This document shows, one piece after another, positions 25,370-34,360 of a DNA stretch of 64,000 nucleotides. Numbering within the stretch: position 1 is the stretch's first letter; each line of letters begins with the position of its first letter. Source of the DNA: Cupriavidus sp. WGlv3 (lineage in GTDB: Bacteria; Pseudomonadota; Gammaproteobacteria; Burkholderiales; Burkholderiaceae); assembly GCF_023952475.1 (NCBI RefSeq), contig NZ_JALHRX010000004.1, forward strand, positions 372,001 through 436,000. Direction: 5' to 3'. Both the position numbers and the translations under genes were made by a program. The notes under the pieces are model-generated. The model had not been told where the DNA came from and did no database searches. It saw nothing but the letters and a program-made list of their open reading frames with translations.

Positions 25370-27292
25370 ATGGACATTTTTGGCCATTACGCTACGCGGT
25401 TCGAAGCTCGCAAGGAAGAGGAATACAGCATCCAGGAATACCTGGAGATCTGCAAGAAGGATCCGACTGCCTACGCGACCGCTGCCGAACGCATGCTCGC
25501 CGCGATCGGTCAGCCTGAGCTGGTGGATACCCACCATGATCCCAGGCTGTCCCGCCTGTTCTTCAACAAGGTCATTCGCATCTATCCGGCCTTCCGCGAC
25601 TTCTACGGCATGGAGGACACGATCGAGCAGATCGTCTCGTTCTTCAAGCACGCGGCGCAGGGCCTGGAAGAGCGCAAGCAGATCCTGTATCTGCTCGGGC
25701 CTCCCGGCGGCGGCAAGTCCTCGCTCGCGGAAAAGCTGAAGGCGTTGATGGAACAGATCCCCATCTACGCGCTGAAGGGTTCGCCCATCCACGAGTCACC
25801 GCTGGGTCTGTTCTCGCCGGAAGAAGACGGCAAGATCCTGGAAGAGGACTACGGCATCCCGCTGCGCTATCTCAATACCATTGCCTCGCCATGGGCAGTG
25901 AAGCGCCTGCACGAGTTCAACGGCGACATCACCAAGTTCAAGGTGGTGAAGCTGCGCCCGTCGGTGCTGTCGCAGATCGCGATCTCGAAGACCGAGCCGG
26001 GCGACGAGAACAACCAGGACATCTCGTCGCTGGTGGGCAAGGTAGACATCCGCAAGCTCGAGGACTTCCCGCAGGACGACCCGGACGCGTACTCGTATTC
26101 CGGCGGCCTGTGCCTGGCCAACCGCGGCCTGCTCGAGTTCGTCGAAATGTTCAAGGCGCCGATCAAGGTGCTGCACCCGCTGCTGACCGCGACCCAGGAG
26201 GGCAACTACAAGGGCACGGAAGGCTTTGGCGCGATCCCGTTCGACGGCGTCATCCTGGCGCACTCGAACGAGGCCGAGTGGCAGACCTTCAAGGCGGACA
26301 AGAACAACGAGGCCTTCCTCGACCGGATCTATATCGTCAAGGTGCCGTACTGCCTGCGCGTGTCCGACGAGGTCAAGATCTACGACAAGCTGTTGCGCAG
26401 CAGTTCGCTGTCGGCCGCGCCGTGCGCGCCCAACACGCTGAAGATGATGGCGCAGTTCGCCGTGCTCACGCGCATCAAGGAGCCGGAGAATTCCAACATC
26501 TTCTCGAAGATGCGCGTCTACGATGGCGAGAGCCTGAAGGACGTGGATCCGAAGGCGAAGTCGTACCAGGAATACCGCGACTACGCCGGCATCGACGAGG
26601 GCATGAACGGGCTGTCGACGCGCTTCGCCTTCAAGGTCCTGTCCAAGGTCTTCAACTTCGACAACACCGAAGTGGCGGCCAACCCGGTGCACCTGCTGTA
26701 CGTGCTCGAGCAGCAGATCGAGCGCGAGCAGTTCCCGCCGGAGCAGGAGGCCAAGCTGCTGTCGTATATCAAGGAGTACCTGACCACGCCGTTCGTGGAG
26801 TTCATCGGCAAGGAGATCCAGACCGCTTACCTGGAATCGTATTCGGAGTACGGGCAGAACATCTTCGACCGCTATGTGGTGTTCGCCGACCTGTGGATCC
26901 AGGACCAGGAGTACCGCGATCCCAACACCGGCGAAATCCTCGACCGCAACGCGCTGAACGACGAGCTCGAGAAAGTGGAAAAGCCCGCGGGTATCTCGAA
27001 CCCGAAGGACTTCCGCAACGAGATCGTCAACTTCGTGCTGCGGGCGCGGGCCAACAACGGTGGCAAGAACCCGGTCTGGACCAGCTATGAAAAGCTGCGG
27101 ATGGTGATCGAGAAGCGCATGTTCTCCACCACGGAGGACCTGCTGCCGGTGATCTCGTTCAATGCCAAGTCTTCGCGCGAAGACCAGGACAAGCACGAGA
27201 ACTTCGTCAACCGCATGGTCGAGAAGGGGTACACGCCCAAGCAAGTGAGACTGTTGGTGGAGTGGTATCTGCGCGTAAGAAAGTCATCGTAA
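25370..27292 (+). CDS. prkA: PrkA-type serine protein kinase / AAA+ ATPase
   Basis: 640 residues. AAA-type N-terminal domain with Walker A GPPGGGKSS at 110-118, then the PrkA C-terminal kinase-like domain. Length and text match the PrkA (YeaG) family, which works in nutrient and nitrogen stress in enterobacteria and sporulation in bacilli. A GGGAGTGAGG site precedes the ATG. It is followed by yeaH and spoVR on the same strand, the conserved triad of proteobacteria. Confidence 0.95.
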   Translation: MDIFGHYATRFEARKEEEYSIQEYLEICKKDPTAYATAAERMLAAIGQPELVDTHHDPRLSRLFFNKVIRIYPAFRDFYGMEDTIEQIVSFFKHAAQGLEERKQILYLLGPPGGGKSSLAEKLKALMEQIPIYALKGSPIHESPLGLFSPEEDGKILEEDYGIPLRYLNTIASPWAVKRLHEFNGDITKFKVVKLRPSVLSQIAISKTEPGDENNQDISSLVGKVDIRKLEDFPQDDPDAYSYSGGLCLANRGLLEFVEMFKAPIKVLHPLLTATQEGNYKGTEGFGAIPFDGVILAHSNEAEWQTFKADKNNEAFLDRIYIVKVPYCLRVSDEVKIYDKLLRSSSLSAAPCAPNTLKMMAQFAVLTRIKEPENSNIFSKMRVYDGESLKDVDPKAKSYQEYRDYAGIDEGMNGLSTRFAFKVLSKVFNFDNTEVAANPVHLLYVLEQQIEREQFPPEQEAKLLSYIKEYLTTPFVEFIGKEIQTAYLESYSEYGQNIFDRYVVFADLWIQDQEYRDPNTGEILDRNALNDELEKVEKPAGISNPKDFRNEIVNFVLRARANNGGKNPVWTSYEKLRMVIEKRMFSTTEDLLPVISFNAKSSREDQDKHENFVNRMVEKGYTPKQVRLLVEWYLRVRKSS

Positions 27293-27329
27293 CGGCGCCG
27301 CGGAACGGGTCTCTCAACGAGGGCAACAT

Positions 27330-28592
27330 ATGGCTACGGTCATCGATCGGCGCGAAAACGGCGGCAACAAGAGTGCCGTCAACCAGCAACGCTTCATCAA
27401 GCGCTACCGCGAGCAGATCCGGCAAGCGGTGGCAAAGGCGGTGTCCGGCCGGAAGATCATGGACATCGAGCAGAGCGGGCAGGTGTCCATTCCGGTCAAG
27501 GACATCAGCGAACCCATCTTCCACCACGGCCCGGGCGGGCGGCGCGAGTGGATTCACCCTGGCAACAAGAAGTTCGTCAAGGGTGATTCCTTCGACCGCC
27601 AGCAGCAGGGCGGCGGCGGGACCGGTTCGCGCGCCAGTGACAGCGGCGAGGGCGAGGACGATTTCGTCTTCACGCTGTCGCGCGAGGACTTCCTCAATTT
27701 CTTCTTCGAGGACATGGCGCTGCCGGACCTGGCCAAGCGCCACCTCGCCAAGATTGCCGAGGTGCGCAAGGTGCGCGCCGGCTTTTCCATCGACGGCACC
27801 CCGTCCAACCTGTCGATCCTGCGCACCATGCGCAGTTCGCTGGGGCGGCGCATCGCCTTGTCCAGCCCTTACCAGAAGCGCCTGCGCCAGCTGGAGCTGG
27901 CCTATGCCGAGGCGCTGGAGCAGGACGGACCGTATGCCGAAGGCACGCTCGAGCTGATGGAGAAGATGCGGCACCTGCGCGCCTGCATCGATCGCGTTCC
28001 CTTTATCGAGAAGCTCGACCTGCGCTACAACAACCGCGTGCTGAAGAAGCGTCCGCAGGCCCAGGCGGTGATGTTCTGCCTGATGGACGTGTCCGGCTCG
28101 ATGGACGAGAGCCGCAAGGACCTGGCCAAGCGCTTCTTCATGCTGCTGTACCTGTTCCTGAAGCGCAACTACGAGCGCATCGATGTGGTGTTTATCCGCC
28201 ATCACACCGTGGCGAAGGAAGTCGAAGAGGAAGATTTCTTCCACTCGCGCGAGTCCGGCGGCACCGTCGTGTCGAGCGCGCTGAAGCTGATGGTGGAGGT
28301 CATCCATGACCGCTATCCGCCCAGCCAGTGGAACATCTATTGCGCGCAGGCCTCGGACGGGGATAACTGGGCCGGCGATTCCGAGCTGTGCGGGCGGCTG
28401 CTGCGCGAGTCGATCCTGCCGCTGGTGCAGTATTACGCCTATGTGGAGGTAGCGTCGGAAGAGCCGCAGAACCTCTGGGAAGAGTATCTGACGGTGAAGA
28501 GCCAGTTCGATCACTTTGCGATGCAGCGCATCATCGGCGCGGACGAGATCTATCCGGTGCTGCACGACCTGTTCCAGAAACGCGCGGCATAA
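27330..28592 (+). CDS. yeaH: YeaH/YhbH family protein (DUF444, VWA-like)
   Basis: 420 residues. Basic, disordered N-terminus with RRENGGNKSAVNQQRFIKRYREQIR. The von Willebrand A-like region follows, with the metal site MDVSGSMDESRKD beginning at Asp253. The family is always tied to PrkA. Molecular role unknown, thought to be a partner in the same stress response. It starts 37 bases after prkA. Confidence 0.94.
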   Translation: MATVIDRRENGGNKSAVNQQRFIKRYREQIRQAVAKAVSGRKIMDIEQSGQVSIPVKDISEPIFHHGPGGRREWIHPGNKKFVKGDSFDRQQQGGGGTGSRASDSGEGEDDFVFTLSREDFLNFFFEDMALPDLAKRHLAKIAEVRKVRAGFSIDGTPSNLSILRTMRSSLGRRIALSSPYQKRLRQLELAYAEALEQDGPYAEGTLELMEKMRHLRACIDRVPFIEKLDLRYNNRVLKKRPQAQAVMFCLMDVSGSMDESRKDLAKRFFMLLYLFLKRNYERIDVVFIRHHTVAKEVEEEDFFHSRESGGTVVSSALKLMVEVIHDRYPPSQWNIYCAQASDGDNWAGDSELCGRLLRESILPLVQYYAYVEVASEEPQNLWEEYLTVKSQFDHFAMQRIIGADEIYPVLHDLFQKRAA

Positions 28593-28653
28593 TCAGTGCT
28601 GGGCCGGACATTGGCGGCAATGACCGGCAAGCCGCGGTGAAGAAGGCAATATT

Positions 28654-28713
28654 GGCAAGACAGGGGACCTGGCGGCGCGCCCGCGCCGTCAGCACCGGCC
28701 TGCCTGTCTTGCC
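28654..28713. repeat. inverted repeat in the yeaH-spoVR gap
   Basis: GGCAAGACAGG (28654-28664) and CCTGTCTTGCC (28703-28713) are perfect complements with a GC-rich loop. The transcript would carry a stable stem just upstream of the spoVR ribosome site, possibly for differential stability or processing. Confidence 0.45.
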
Positions 28714-28731
28714 CGGACAAAAGGGGCGAAG

Positions 28732-30285
28732 ATGGCTTATCTGTCCACGGGTTCGGAATGGACCTTCGAGCTGATCAACCGGTATGACCGCGAGATTTCT
28801 CGCATCGCCGGCGAATTCGGCCTGGATACCTATCCCAATCAGATCGAGATCATCACCGCGGAGCAGATGCTCGACGCCTACGCGTCGGCGGGATTGCCGG
28901 TAGGCTACAGCCACTGGTCCTACGGCAAGCATTTCCTGGCGTCGGAGCGCAGCTACCAGCGCGGGCACATGGGGCTGGCCTACGAGATCGTCATCAACTC
29001 CAATCCCTGCATCGCCTACCTGATGGAGGAGAACACCATGCCGATGCAGGCGCTGACGATCGCGCATGCCTGCTACGGCCACAATTCCTTCTTCAAGGGC
29101 AACTACCTGTTCCGTACCTGGACCAACGCCGACGCCATCGTCGACTACCTGCTGTTCGCCAAGAACTATGTGGCCGAGTGCGAGCAGCGCTACGGCGAGC
29201 AGGAGGTGGAGCTGCTGCTGGACTCCTGCCACGCGCTGCAGAACTACGGCGTGGACCGCTACAAGCGGCCCAAGAAGCTGTCGATCACCGAGGAAAAGGC
29301 CCGTCAGGCCGACCGCGAGAACTACCTGCAGATGCAGGTCAACGACCTGTGGCGCACGCTGCCCAAGCACCGGCCGCACGCGCTGGCGTCGGACGACGAC
29401 ACGCCCGAGCCGGATGTGCCATTCCCGCCCGAGCCGCAGGAGAACCTGCTGTATTTCATCGAGAAGAACGCGCCCAAGCTGGCACCGTGGCAGCGCGAGA
29501 TCGTGCGCATCGTGCGCAAGATCGCGCAATACTTCTATCCGCAGCGCCAGACCAAGGTGATGAACGAAGGCTGGGCCACGTTCTGGCACTACACCATCAT
29601 CAACCAGCTGTACGAGGAAAAACTGGTCAACGACGCGTTCATGATGGAGCTGCTGCAGGCGCACACCAACGTCATCTACCAGCCGCCGTACCACAGCCCC
29701 TACTACAGCGGCATGAACCCCTACACGGTGGGCTTCCTGATGTTCCAGGACCTGCGCCGCATGTGCGAGAGCCCGACCGACGAAGACTACCGCTGGGCGC
29801 CCGAGATCGCCGGCACCGACTGGCGCAAGACGCTGGACTTCGCCATGCGCAACTTCAAGGACGAGAGCTTCCTGCTGCAGTTCCTGTCGCCGCGCGTGAT
29901 CCGCGAGCTGAAGCTGTTCTCGGTGCTGGACGATGACCGCGAGGGCAAGCTGCGCGTCACCGCGATCCATGACGACGAGGGCTACCGCGCCATCCGCCAG
30001 TTGATGGCGGCGCAGTACGACCTGTCCAGCATGGAGCCCAACATCCAGGTCACCAACGTCGATGTCGGCGGCGACCGCTCGCTGACGCTGCGCCACCTGC
30101 AGAACGACCGGCGTCCGCTGGCGCACAACTTCGATGAAGTGGTGCGGCACGTGACCCGGCTATGGGGCTTTACCGTACGGCTGGAGGTGGCCTATGAAGA
30201 CGGCCGCACCGAGCTCAAGTACGAATGCAAGCCTGAGCGCCGCCACCGTCGCCCGCACGGCAGCGGGCTGAGCCTGGCCGCCTGA
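28732..30285 (+). CDS. spoVR: SpoVR family protein
   Basis: 517 residues, normal for the SpoVR/YcgB family. The His/Glu-rich core includes YGKHFLASERSYQ, HACYGHNSFFKGNYLF and NEGWATFWHYTIIN, all conserved. The C-terminal tail is Arg/His-rich. It completes the prkA-yeaH-spoVR set. In E. coli these genes respond to starvation; the biochemical function is not known. AAGGGGCGAAG is the ribosome site. Confidence 0.95.
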   Translation: MAYLSTGSEWTFELINRYDREISRIAGEFGLDTYPNQIEIITAEQMLDAYASAGLPVGYSHWSYGKHFLASERSYQRGHMGLAYEIVINSNPCIAYLMEENTMPMQALTIAHACYGHNSFFKGNYLFRTWTNADAIVDYLLFAKNYVAECEQRYGEQEVELLLDSCHALQNYGVDRYKRPKKLSITEEKARQADRENYLQMQVNDLWRTLPKHRPHALASDDDTPEPDVPFPPEPQENLLYFIEKNAPKLAPWQREIVRIVRKIAQYFYPQRQTKVMNEGWATFWHYTIINQLYEEKLVNDAFMMELLQAHTNVIYQPPYHSPYYSGMNPYTVGFLMFQDLRRMCESPTDEDYRWAPEIAGTDWRKTLDFAMRNFKDESFLLQFLSPRVIRELKLFSVLDDDREGKLRVTAIHDDEGYRAIRQLMAAQYDLSSMEPNIQVTNVDVGGDRSLTLRHLQNDRRPLAHNFDEVVRHVTRLWGFTVRLEVAYEDGRTELKYECKPERRHRRPHGSGLSLAA

Positions 30286-30318
30286 AGCGGCGCCGCTGGC
30301 CCCGCCGCTTCAGGCGGC
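30277..30318. terminator. 16-bp perfect hairpin spanning the stops of two convergent genes
   Basis: GCCGCCTGAAGCGGCG (30277-30292) pairs exactly with 30303-30318 around a 10-base loop. The left arm contains the spoVR TGA and the right arm the TGA of the convergent acyl-CoA dehydrogenase, both after GCC GCC. There is no T-tract; it probably ends or protects both transcripts. Confidence 0.6.
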
Positions 30319-31320
30319 GGGCGCCGGTTCGCACCAGTCGCGCACCAGTTCCACCGCCTTGCGGCCGTCGCTGGCACAGACCGCTTCACCCAGCACGCGG
30401 CTCCACCAGCGTTCCGATCCGTCCGCCACGCGCCACGCATGCAGCCGGCGCGTATAGAGTTGCAGGTCATATTCCTCGGTAATGCCGATCGCGCCGTGCA
30501 CGGCATGGGCGATCGCGGCCACCGGCGTGACCGCGTCGCTGGCGCGCAGCTTGCCGATCGCCGCGCGCAGGCGGTCAGGCGTGGCGCCGCCGCTGTCGCA
30601 GGCCAGCTGCGCGGCCACCCGCGCGGCGGCGACATGCTCGGCCATTTCGCTGACCTGGTGCTGGATTGCCTGGAACTTGCCGATGGCGCGGCCGAACTGC
30701 TGGCGGTCGTTGGCGTACTGCAGCGTCACGTCGAGCACATGCGACAGCGCGCCGGCCAGTTGCGCCGCGTGCAGGCAGGCGCCCAGCGTGCGCACGGTGC
30801 CGGCCGGGAGCTGGAATGCCGCGGGCGCGGCGGCGTCCGGGCGCGGCACGCGCAGCGTCAGGTCGCCGTGCGCACCGGTGGCCTCGGCGCGCGCCGCCGC
30901 GGCGGGCAGCAGCAGGCAGCGCTCGCCGTCCTGCAGCAGGAACCACTGCGCATGGCGGGCGTCCGCCACCAGCGTGGCGGCGGCGCCGTCGTCGAAGCTT
31001 GCCAGCGCGATCGGGCCGTCTGGCAGCGCGACGCCGCCGGCATGCAGCAGCGCGCGCGCAAAAACGGTCTGCGCCAGCGGCAGCGGCAGGGCGTGGCGGC
31101 CGGTCACGAACAGCACCGGCGCCAGTTCTTGCAGCGGCAGCGCGGCGCCGCCGGCGGATTCGGGCAACAGGCAGTCGGCGAAGCCGCTGTCTTGCAGCGC
31201 TTGCCATAGCGGCTGCCATAGCGGCTGCGGATTGGCCTGCAATTCCAGCGCGCGCACCGTGGCGGGCGTGCAGCAGTCGCGCAGCAGCGCATCGAGGGCA
31301 TCGGAGTAGGCGTTATGCAT
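30310..31320 (-). CDS. acyl-CoA dehydrogenase, short form (likely partner subunit)
   Basis: 336 residues. It has the ACAD fold but a shortened, diverged N-terminal and middle domain. The C-terminal domain is clear: YANDRQQFGRAIGKFQAIQHQVSEMAEHVAAAR, then GAIGITEEYDLQLYTRR. Adjacent to a full-length ACAD gene, it looks like one half of a heteromeric enzyme, as in steroid and branched side-chain oxidation systems (inference). ATG 31320 is chosen over TTG 31326. Confidence 0.82.
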   Translation of the reverse strand: MHNAYSDALDALLRDCCTPATVRALELQANPQPLWQPLWQALQDSGFADCLLPESAGGAALPLQELAPVLFVTGRHALPLPLAQTVFARALLHAGGVALPDGPIALASFDDGAAATLVADARHAQWFLLQDGERCLLLPAAAARAEATGAHGDLTLRVPRPDAAAPAAFQLPAGTVRTLGACLHAAQLAGALSHVLDVTLQYANDRQQFGRAIGKFQAIQHQVSEMAEHVAAARVAAQLACDSGGATPDRLRAAIGKLRASDAVTPVAAIAHAVHGAIGITEEYDLQLYTRRLHAWRVADGSERWWSRVLGEAVCASDGRKAVELVRDWCEPAPAA

Positions 31321-31358
31321 GGGCAATCTCGTTCAGGATGGCGGTCGACGGGAGCGGA

Positions 31359-32519
31359 TCAGCGCAGGCCCAGTCCGCGCGCGATCATGCCGCGCAGGAT
31401 TTCGCGGGTGCCGCCGCGCAGCGAGTACGACGGCGCGATCTGCGTCACATAGGCCAGGGTGCGGTACAGCGCTCCGTCGGCCGCGAGTGCCGGTTCGTCG
31501 CCGAGCGCGGCTTCCACCAGGGCCGGCACCGATTGCTCGAAGGTGGTGCCCAGGTCCTTCACCAGCGCGGCCTCCACCACCGGGCTTTCGCCCGCGGCCA
31601 GCCGCGCCGTGACCGCCAGCGACATCGCGCGCAGCACCGCCAGGTGGCCGGCGAGGCGGCCGGCGGTGACGGTGTCGCGCCGCGCCGGCGGCAGGCGGCG
31701 CAGGGCGTCGAGCCAGGTGTCGAGCAGCACCACGCTGGAATACAGCCGCTCCGGGCCGCTGCGCTCGAACGCCAGCTCGGCGTTGACCTGCTCCCAGCCG
31801 CTGCCTTCGTTGCCGACCAGCGCATCCGCGGCCAGCGCCACGTCGTCGAAGCTCACTTCCGAGAAGTGCGCATCGCCGGCCAGGTCGCGGATCGGCCGCA
31901 CCGTGACGCCCGGCGCTTGCAGGTCGACGATGAACTGCGACAGCCCGGCCTGCCGGTCCTGCGGCGTGCCCGAGGTGCGCACCAGCGCGATCATGAAGTG
32001 GCAGCGGTCGGCATTGGTGGTCCAGATCTTGCGGCCGTTCAGGCGCCAGCTGCCATCCGGCTGGCGCACCGCGCGCGTGGCCACGCTGGCCAGGTCCGAG
32101 CCGGAATTGGGCTCGCTCATGCCGATGCAGAAAAAGGCCTCGCCGCGGCTGATCGCGGGGAGGTAGCGCGCCTTCTGCGCGTCGTTGCCGTAGCGCAGGA
32201 TCAGCGGGCCGCTCTGGCGGTCGGCAATCCAGTGCGCCGACACCGGCGCGCCGCACGCCAGCAGTTCTTCGACCAGCACGAAGCGCGAAAACGGGTCCAG
32301 CCCCGCGCCGCCGTACTGCGCCGGCAGCGTGATGCCGACCCAGCCGCGCGCGGCCAGCGCCCGGCTGAAGCCGGCATCGAAGCCCATCCACGAGCGCGCC
32401 CGCGTTTCCGGCGGCAGCGCCGGCATGTGCTGGTCCAGGAAGGCCCGCACCTCGGCGCGGAATGCCGCGGCGTGGGGAGGCAGGGTGGTAAGGCTGAAGG
32501 TGGAAAGCAATGCGGTCAC
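31359..32519 (-). CDS. acyl-CoA dehydrogenase
   Basis: 386 residues: VRAFLDQHMPALPPE at the N-terminus, GMSEPNSGSDLASVATRA in the middle domain, and the C-terminal SYSLRGGTREILRGMIARGLGL, with the GGTxEI loop near the flavin. It starts with GTG (AGGA 7 bases before); the nearest in-frame ATG would cut off the N-terminal helix. It is next to the short ACAD gene, 38 bases apart, and downstream of the MaoC-like gene. Confidence 0.87.
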   Translation of the reverse strand: MTALLSTFSLTTLPPHAAAFRAEVRAFLDQHMPALPPETRARSWMGFDAGFSRALAARGWVGITLPAQYGGAGLDPFSRFVLVEELLACGAPVSAHWIADRQSGPLILRYGNDAQKARYLPAISRGEAFFCIGMSEPNSGSDLASVATRAVRQPDGSWRLNGRKIWTTNADRCHFMIALVRTSGTPQDRQAGLSQFIVDLQAPGVTVRPIRDLAGDAHFSEVSFDDVALAADALVGNEGSGWEQVNAELAFERSGPERLYSSVVLLDTWLDALRRLPPARRDTVTAGRLAGHLAVLRAMSLAVTARLAAGESPVVEAALVKDLGTTFEQSVPALVEAALGDEPALAADGALYRTLAYVTQIAPSYSLRGGTREILRGMIARGLGLR

Positions 32520-32573
32520 GTTTGAGTCCTGTCGCTTGATATGGCAGAGGCGTGCTTTGGATTCCGCGCAGCG

Positions 32574-33035
32574 TCACCGACCTGCCAGCAGCCGGCGCGC
32601 GGTATAGGTCATCACCTGTTCGCCGCGCTGGTTGAACACCTCGATGCGCGAATCCACCACGGCGCGGCCGCTGCGCGAGGTCGGGCGGATGCCGGTCACG
32701 GTCACGGTGGCGTGGATGGTGTCGCCGACCAGCACCGGGCCGTGGATCTGCTGCGTCAGCTCCAGCATCGCCAGCCCGGTGCCCTGGATCATGGTCTGCA
32801 GGATGAAGCCCTCGATCAGCGCATAGGTCAGCGCCGCCGGCACCGGCCGGCCCTGGATCGCGCCGCCGTCGTAGCCGGCTTCGATGAAGATGGCCTCGAC
32901 CATGCCGGTGACCGAGATGAAGTTGACCAGGTCGGTTTCGGTCACGGTGCGGGCAAAGGTGCGGAAGGCCTGGCCCTGGTGCAGGTCTTGCCAGTAGAAG
33001 CCCTGGCCCAGGCGGGGCAGTTCGGCATGCGTCAT
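32574..33035 (-). CDS. MaoC-like hotdog protein without the usual Asp/His pair
   Basis: 153 residues, single hotdog: FARTVTETDLVNFISVTGMVE, the central helix GRPVPAALTYALIEGF, and VGDTIHATVTVTGIRPTSRSGRAVV. R-specific hydratases carry SGDxNPxH here; this protein reads VTGMVEAIF, so both catalytic residues are replaced. It may be a non-canonical hydratase, a thioesterase or a binding partner. It overlaps the CoA-transferase stop by 4 bases (translational coupling). Confidence 0.82.
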   Translation of the reverse strand: MTHAELPRLGQGFYWQDLHQGQAFRTFARTVTETDLVNFISVTGMVEAIFIEAGYDGGAIQGRPVPAALTYALIEGFILQTMIQGTGLAMLELTQQIHGPVLVGDTIHATVTVTGIRPTSRSGRAVVDSRIEVFNQRGEQVMTYTARRLLAGR

Positions 33036-34255
33036 GGTGTCTCCGTGGCGGCGGCGCAGTGCGCGGCGCCGCTCTGTTGCAGTTGTGCGATCTGTTCTTC
33101 AGCGAGGCCGGCCCCGGCCAGCACCGCGCGGGTGTGCTCGCCCAGCCGCGGCGGCAGCGCCAGCGGCGCGCGCTGGCCGTCGAAACGCACCGGCGCGCCG
33201 GGAAAGCGCAGCTTGCCCATGGCCGGATCGTCGGCGGTCTCGAAGAAGCCGGTGGCGGCCAGGTGCGGATCGTGCGTCAGGTCGTCGAGCGCGTTGATGC
33301 GCGCCACCGGGATCTGCAGCCGTTCGCACAGCGCCACCCAGTGCGCGGTGCCGTGCGCCTGCACGATCTCGCCGGTCAGTTCGTACAGGGTCTCGATATG
33401 CTCGGTGCGGGCGGCGATGTCGGCAAAGCGCGCATCGGCAGCCAGCTCGGGGCGCCCGGCGGCGTGGAAGAAGTCGCGCCAGTGCGCATCGGTGTACGGC
33501 ATCATGCAGACATGGCCGTCGGCGCTGCGGTAGGGGCGGCGCAATGGCGCCAGCACGCGCGGATAGCCGCTCGGGCCGCGCGGCGGCTCGAAGTGGTGGC
33601 CGTAGAAGTGCTCGACCAGGTTGAACGCCACCATCGACTCGAACATCGGCACCTCGACCAGCGTGCCATGGCCGGCGCCGCCGTCGGCCTGGCGCTGCGC
33701 GCGGCCGGCCAGCGCCGCGCATACCGACAGCGCCGCCACCAGCCCGCTGGTCTTGTCCGCGGCAATGGTGGGGAAGTAGCGGCTGTCGCCGGTCTGCGCC
33801 GCCATCAGCGCGGCATTGCCCGACAGGCCCTGGATGATGTCGTCGTAGGCCGGCCGGCCGCCGTAGGGACCGTCCTCGGCAAAGCCCAGCAGGCTGACGA
33901 AGACCAGGTCAGGATGGCGCGCCCGCACCGCGTCGGGGTCCAGGCCAAGCGCCGCCAGCTTCTGCGGGCGCATGCTGTGCATCAGCACGTCGGCGCGGTC
34001 CAGCACGCGCTCCAGCGCGGCCTGCGCGGCTGGCTGCTTCAGGTCCAGCACCACGCTGCGCTTGCCGCGGTTGACGCCGAGGAAGATCGCCGCCATGCCG
34101 GGTTCGGCGGCGGGCCCGGTGCGGCGCGTGGAATCGCCTTCGGGCGGCTCGACCTTGATCACCTCGGCGCCGAGGTCGGCCAGCCACTGGCTGGCATACG
34201 GCCCCATCACCACCGTGGACAGGTCGACCACGCGGATACCTGCAAGCGGCAGCAT
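33032..34255 (-). CDS. CaiB/BaiF family III CoA-transferase
   Basis: 407 residues. LAGIRVVDLSTVVMGPYASQWLADLGAEVIKVE is the family start; NRGKRSVVLDL and the Asp of TIAADKTSGLVAALSV mark the active site. First gene of the minus-strand operon (CoA-transferase, MaoC-like, ACAD, ACAD), divergent from the LysR gene at 34361. It probably activates the acid that the two dehydrogenases oxidise. Confidence 0.88.
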   Translation of the reverse strand: MLPLAGIRVVDLSTVVMGPYASQWLADLGAEVIKVEPPEGDSTRRTGPAAEPGMAAIFLGVNRGKRSVVLDLKQPAAQAALERVLDRADVLMHSMRPQKLAALGLDPDAVRARHPDLVFVSLLGFAEDGPYGGRPAYDDIIQGLSGNAALMAAQTGDSRYFPTIAADKTSGLVAALSVCAALAGRAQRQADGGAGHGTLVEVPMFESMVAFNLVEHFYGHHFEPPRGPSGYPRVLAPLRRPYRSADGHVCMMPYTDAHWRDFFHAAGRPELAADARFADIAARTEHIETLYELTGEIVQAHGTAHWVALCERLQIPVARINALDDLTHDPHLAATGFFETADDPAMGKLRFPGAPVRFDGQRAPLALPPRLGEHTRAVLAGAGLAEEQIAQLQQSGAAHCAAATETP

Positions 34256-34313
34256 AGTGTCTCCGGTCTTTTGTACTGTGGGCCACAGGGTAGATCAGCG
34301 GGGACCGGCTGGT

Positions 34314-34352
34314 CTAATATTAGTTTTTTAGCAATCGATATCCCCTGGATAT
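34314..34352. promoter_or_regulatory. LysR-type operator candidates in divergent promoter
   Basis: ATATCC and GGATAT around a 3-base centre (34338-34352) give an exact T-N11-A LysR box (TATCCCCTGGATA). CTAATATTAG (34314-34323) is a second perfect palindrome. Both lie between divergent CoA-transferase and LysR starts; the box ends 8 bases before the LysR ATG, which suits autoregulation. Confidence 0.55.
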
Positions 34353-34360
34353 TGGCAACC

